The notes below the pieces were generated by a model. The model was not told the origin of the DNA, did no database searches, and was given only the letters and a program-made list of their open reading frames with translations. Below, piece by piece: positions 62,351-64,000 of a stretch of DNA of 64,000 nt; positions within the stretch are counted from its first letter, which is position 1; each line of letters begins with the position of its first letter. This DNA comes from Microcoleus asticus IPMA8 (lineage in GTDB: Bacteria; Cyanobacteriota; Cyanobacteriia; Cyanobacteriales; Microcoleaceae). The stretch lies in the NCBI RefSeq assembly GCF_013179805.1, contig NZ_SRRZ01000002.1:1-64000 (forward strand). Reading direction: 5' to 3'. The position numbers and the translations under genes were made by a program.

Positions 62351-62579
62351 GGGAACCTCCTGCTAAAAAAAAATTGACAATTACAGCGATCATGATCCAG
62401 TCTTCGCCTTCTGACGCTGCGATCGCCTCTACTTTCTTCATAGCATAAACTTTTCCCTGCCACTCAGCATTGAAGGAAAAGTTACGCCTAAATCCGGTTC
62501 TGCCCAATTGAGCCGGAAAAGTTGTGCCACTTTCTACCGTAGCAATTAATTCTGCCTCAGTTGCACCTCGCTTAATCAA
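62265..62579 (-). CDS. DUF4258-like protein with uncertain ends
   Basis: The frame reads RGATEAELIATVESGTTFPA, FRRNFSFNAEWQGKVYAMKK and VEAIAASEGEDWIMIAVIVN, a DUF4258-type protein. It lacks a good start: the codons upstream (ITSHAQARLIKRG) follow a stop, leaving TTG at 62579. At the other end, nine consecutive T decide the frame: with one T fewer the protein would end VIVNFF and stop, as expected; as given it runs on into the DUF2283 gene in another frame. A mutation, slippage or sequencing error are all possible. Confidence 0.6.
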   Translation of the reverse strand: MIKRGATEAELIATVESGTTFPAQLGRTGFRRNFSFNAEWQGKVYAMKKVEAIAASEGEDWIMIAVIVNFFLAGGSRETDLRSEIQRSLYIPARKNRTGKHYPG

Positions 62580-62651
62580 TCGTGCTTGAGCATGGGATGT
62601 AATCTAACGCTCACGTTGCGATTACCTCCTTTTTACCTCTTTATTTTTAAA

Positions 62652-62720
62652 CTAACTTAATTCACAACACGCGCACATAAGCATCAAAATAAAGGCATGA
62701 GTGTCCAACAACAACCTCAT
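62652..62720 (-). pseudogene. Truncated PIN-domain (VapC-type) toxin
   Basis: From the ATG at 62720, overlapping the antitoxin stop as ATGA, the frame reads MRLLLDTHAFILMLMCACCE and stops. MRLLLDTHAFI is the classical PIN-domain start with the first active-site Asp. The remaining about 110 residues are missing; sequence beyond belongs to other genes. Confidence 0.8.
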
Positions 62721-62947
62721 TCCTTGTACTCCTTAAACTCTTCTAGCGGTTCGTCAAAATCATCGGACATCCAAACCATTCCTTTGGCACTTCCTGCTTG
62801 CCGATAGGGTTTAGCTTGTTTGGGTATTCCTACCAATTTTACAACAGGCTGGTTATCTTGAGTAATCGCCACTTCTTCACCTCTCCTCGCCGCTTCGATT
62901 AATTCCAGAAGCTTTTCTTTGGTTTCAATAATGTCTACTTGATACAT
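62717..62947 (-). CDS. Phd/YefM-family antitoxin
   Basis: A 76-residue protein (VDIIETKEKLLELIEAARRG, EEVAITQDNQPVVKLVGIP) typical of Phd/YefM antitoxins. The C-terminal DDFDEPLEEFKEY is acidic and toxin-binding. Its toxin partner is truncated to 22 codons, so this is an orphaned antitoxin. Confidence 0.85.
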   Translation of the reverse strand: MYQVDIIETKEKLLELIEAARRGEEVAITQDNQPVVKLVGIPKQAKPYRQAGSAKGMVWMSDDFDEPLEEFKEYKE

Positions 62948-62992
62948 AATTCGTGCCTCCTTACTATCAATTTATAACATCACCATTCTAAC

Positions 62993-64000
62993 TCAATTAA
63001 ACAAATCCTCTTCCTCCAAATCAACCGACTGCAACTGAGCGGGAGTAGCCGGAATCGCTGCAATAATTGCATCGATTACCTTCGCCACCGGAATAATCTC
63101 CATCCCCAACTCCGGCACCGGTTGATTCTTAGGAATAATCGCCCTTTTGAAACCCAATTTCGCCGCTTCCCTCAGCCGCAATTCTAATTGGGAAACGGGC
63201 CGCACCTGTCCCCCCAAACCCACTTCTCCGAGCAAAACAGTGCGCGCATCGATTACCCGATCGCGAAAACTGGCCACAACGGCGATCGCAACTGACAAAT
63301 CCGCCGCCGGTTCGTCCACCTTCAACCCGCCCACCGTCGCCAAAATCACATCTAATTTAGATAAAGGAATCCCCACCCTTTTCTCCAAAACAGCTAAAAT
63401 TTGCTGCAATCTAGCATTGTCCACACCAGTAGTAGTGCGGCGCGGCGAACCGAAACTTGCAGGGCTCACTAACGCCTGAATTTCTACTAAAATCGGTCGA
63501 GTTCCTTCGCAAGTAACAGTCGTCGAAGTACCCGGAGAAAATTCATCTCTATTCCCTAAAAACAACTCCGACGGATTATCTACTTCTCGCAAACCGTGTG
63601 CTACCATTTCAAAAACACCCATTTCGTGAGTCGCGCCGAAACGGTTTTTCATCGATCGCAAAAGTCGGTGAGAAGCAAAGCGATCGCCCTCAAAATAAAG
63701 TACAGTATCTACCAAATGTTCCAAAACCCTCGGCCCCGCCAAAGCTCCATCTTTAGTAACGTGACCGACAATAAATAAAGTAATATTTTCCCTTTTCGCA
63801 ACCTGCATCAAAGCCGAAGTACATTCCCGCACCTGAGCCACCGAACCCGGAGCCGATGTTAAACTAGCAAAATAAATAGTTTGGATGCTGTCAATCACCG
63901 CCACATTCGGTTTCAGCGCTTCCAACTCCCGCAAAACAACTTCTAAATCCGTCTCTGGAAGCAAATAGAAATTCTCCGCTGAATTGTCCTCGGAATCCTT
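62993..64000 (-). CDS. radA: DNA repair protein RadA, C-terminal part (partial at window edge)
   Basis: The frame is open to the right edge (upstream codons KDSEDNSAENFYLLPET). It has the RadA/Sms motifs: AVIDSIQTIYFA (Walker B region), KNRFGATHEMGVFEM (the RadA-specific KNRFG motif) and the Lon-like C-terminal domain LSKLDVILATVGGLKVDEPA with VLLGEVGLGGQVRPVSQLEL. RadA processes recombination intermediates. The zinc finger and Walker A lie outside the window. Stop at 62993. Confidence 0.95.
   Translation of the reverse strand, partial: KDSEDNSAENFYLLPETDLEVVLRELEALKPNVAVIDSIQTIYFASLTSAPGSVAQVRECTSALMQVAKRENITLFIVGHVTKDGALAGPRVLEHLVDTVLYFEGDRFASHRLLRSMKNRFGATHEMGVFEMVAHGLREVDNPSELFLGNRDEFSPGTSTTVTCEGTRPILVEIQALVSPASFGSPRRTTTGVDNARLQQILAVLEKRVGIPLSKLDVILATVGGLKVDEPAADLSVAIAVVASFRDRVIDARTVLLGEVGLGGQVRPVSQLELRLREAAKLGFKRAIIPKNQPVPELGMEIIPVAKVIDAIIAAIPATPAQLQSVDLEEEDLFN

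Overview
This window comes from a cyanobacterium, most likely a filamentous Oscillatoriales type (Microcoleus, Oscillatoria or Tychonema-like). The evidence is a phycobilisome core-membrane linker gene (apcE), the cyanobacterial order of ATP synthase genes (subunit I, a, c, b', b, delta, alpha, gamma), a plant-type ferredoxin, a nitrate-reductase-associated protein, a kinase/ATPase/histidine-kinase giant of the HstK type, many GCGATCGC (HIP1) sites, and short tandem repeats typical of the group. The genus is an inference; no rRNA is present.

Layout. 1-11.6 kb: partial aroE, a P-loop NTPase, apcE, a SAM methyltransferase, small toxin-antitoxin leftovers (DUF433 remnant, hicB with a nonsense-broken hicA), moaA and narM. 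11.9-17.9 kb: the eight-gene ATP synthase operon. 18-28 kb: an accessory stretch with tandem XRE regulators, an AT-rich PLD-type nuclease, an orphan CdiA-CT-like toxin with probable immunity gene, a broken Uma2 gene hit by an IS1182-like element, a GTPase and an intact Uma2 paralogue. 28-30.4 kb: ferredoxin, DUF3326 protein and a CPBP protease. 30.8-52.4 kb: a hybrid NRPS/PKS cluster. 52.5-64 kb: giant HstK-type kinase, an IS1 relic, a TIGR02587/TIGR02588-like pair, a MazF-type module, a WD40 protein, DUF2283/DUF4258 genes, a Phd antitoxin with truncated PIN toxin, and partial radA.

The NRPS/PKS cluster is the most interesting part. On the minus strand are NRPS1 (A-PCP-C-A-PCP), an O-methyltransferase, NRPS2 (half C-A-MT-PCP), a PKS (KS-AT-ACP-TE), a REP-associated transposase and a second O-methyltransferase. 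Divergent from it is hphA-hphB-hphCD, which resembles the homophenylalanine pathway. Both adenylation domains of NRPS1 carry a PilZ-like domain (DISIGG motif) where N-methyltransferases usually sit, and the third A domain carries a PRMT-like methyltransferase at the same place. My reading of the pocket residues suggests Cys, an Ala-like residue, then a bulky hydrophobic residue (possibly homophenylalanine), followed by one malonate unit. The cluster also carries scars: NRPS2 lacks the first half of its condensation domain including the catalytic His motif, and a relic of a PKS start fused to an A-domain fragment lies just downstream of NRPS1. It may therefore be rearranged, in transition, or partly dead.

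A second theme is repeats living inside genes. C/G-rich palindromic repeats are read in frame as Pro/Gly-rich peptides (PPYQGG type) in aroE, the SAM methyltransferase and NRPS1. A different repeat is read in frame in the DUF3326 gene, and a MITE-like element supplies the tail of a DUF2442 gene.
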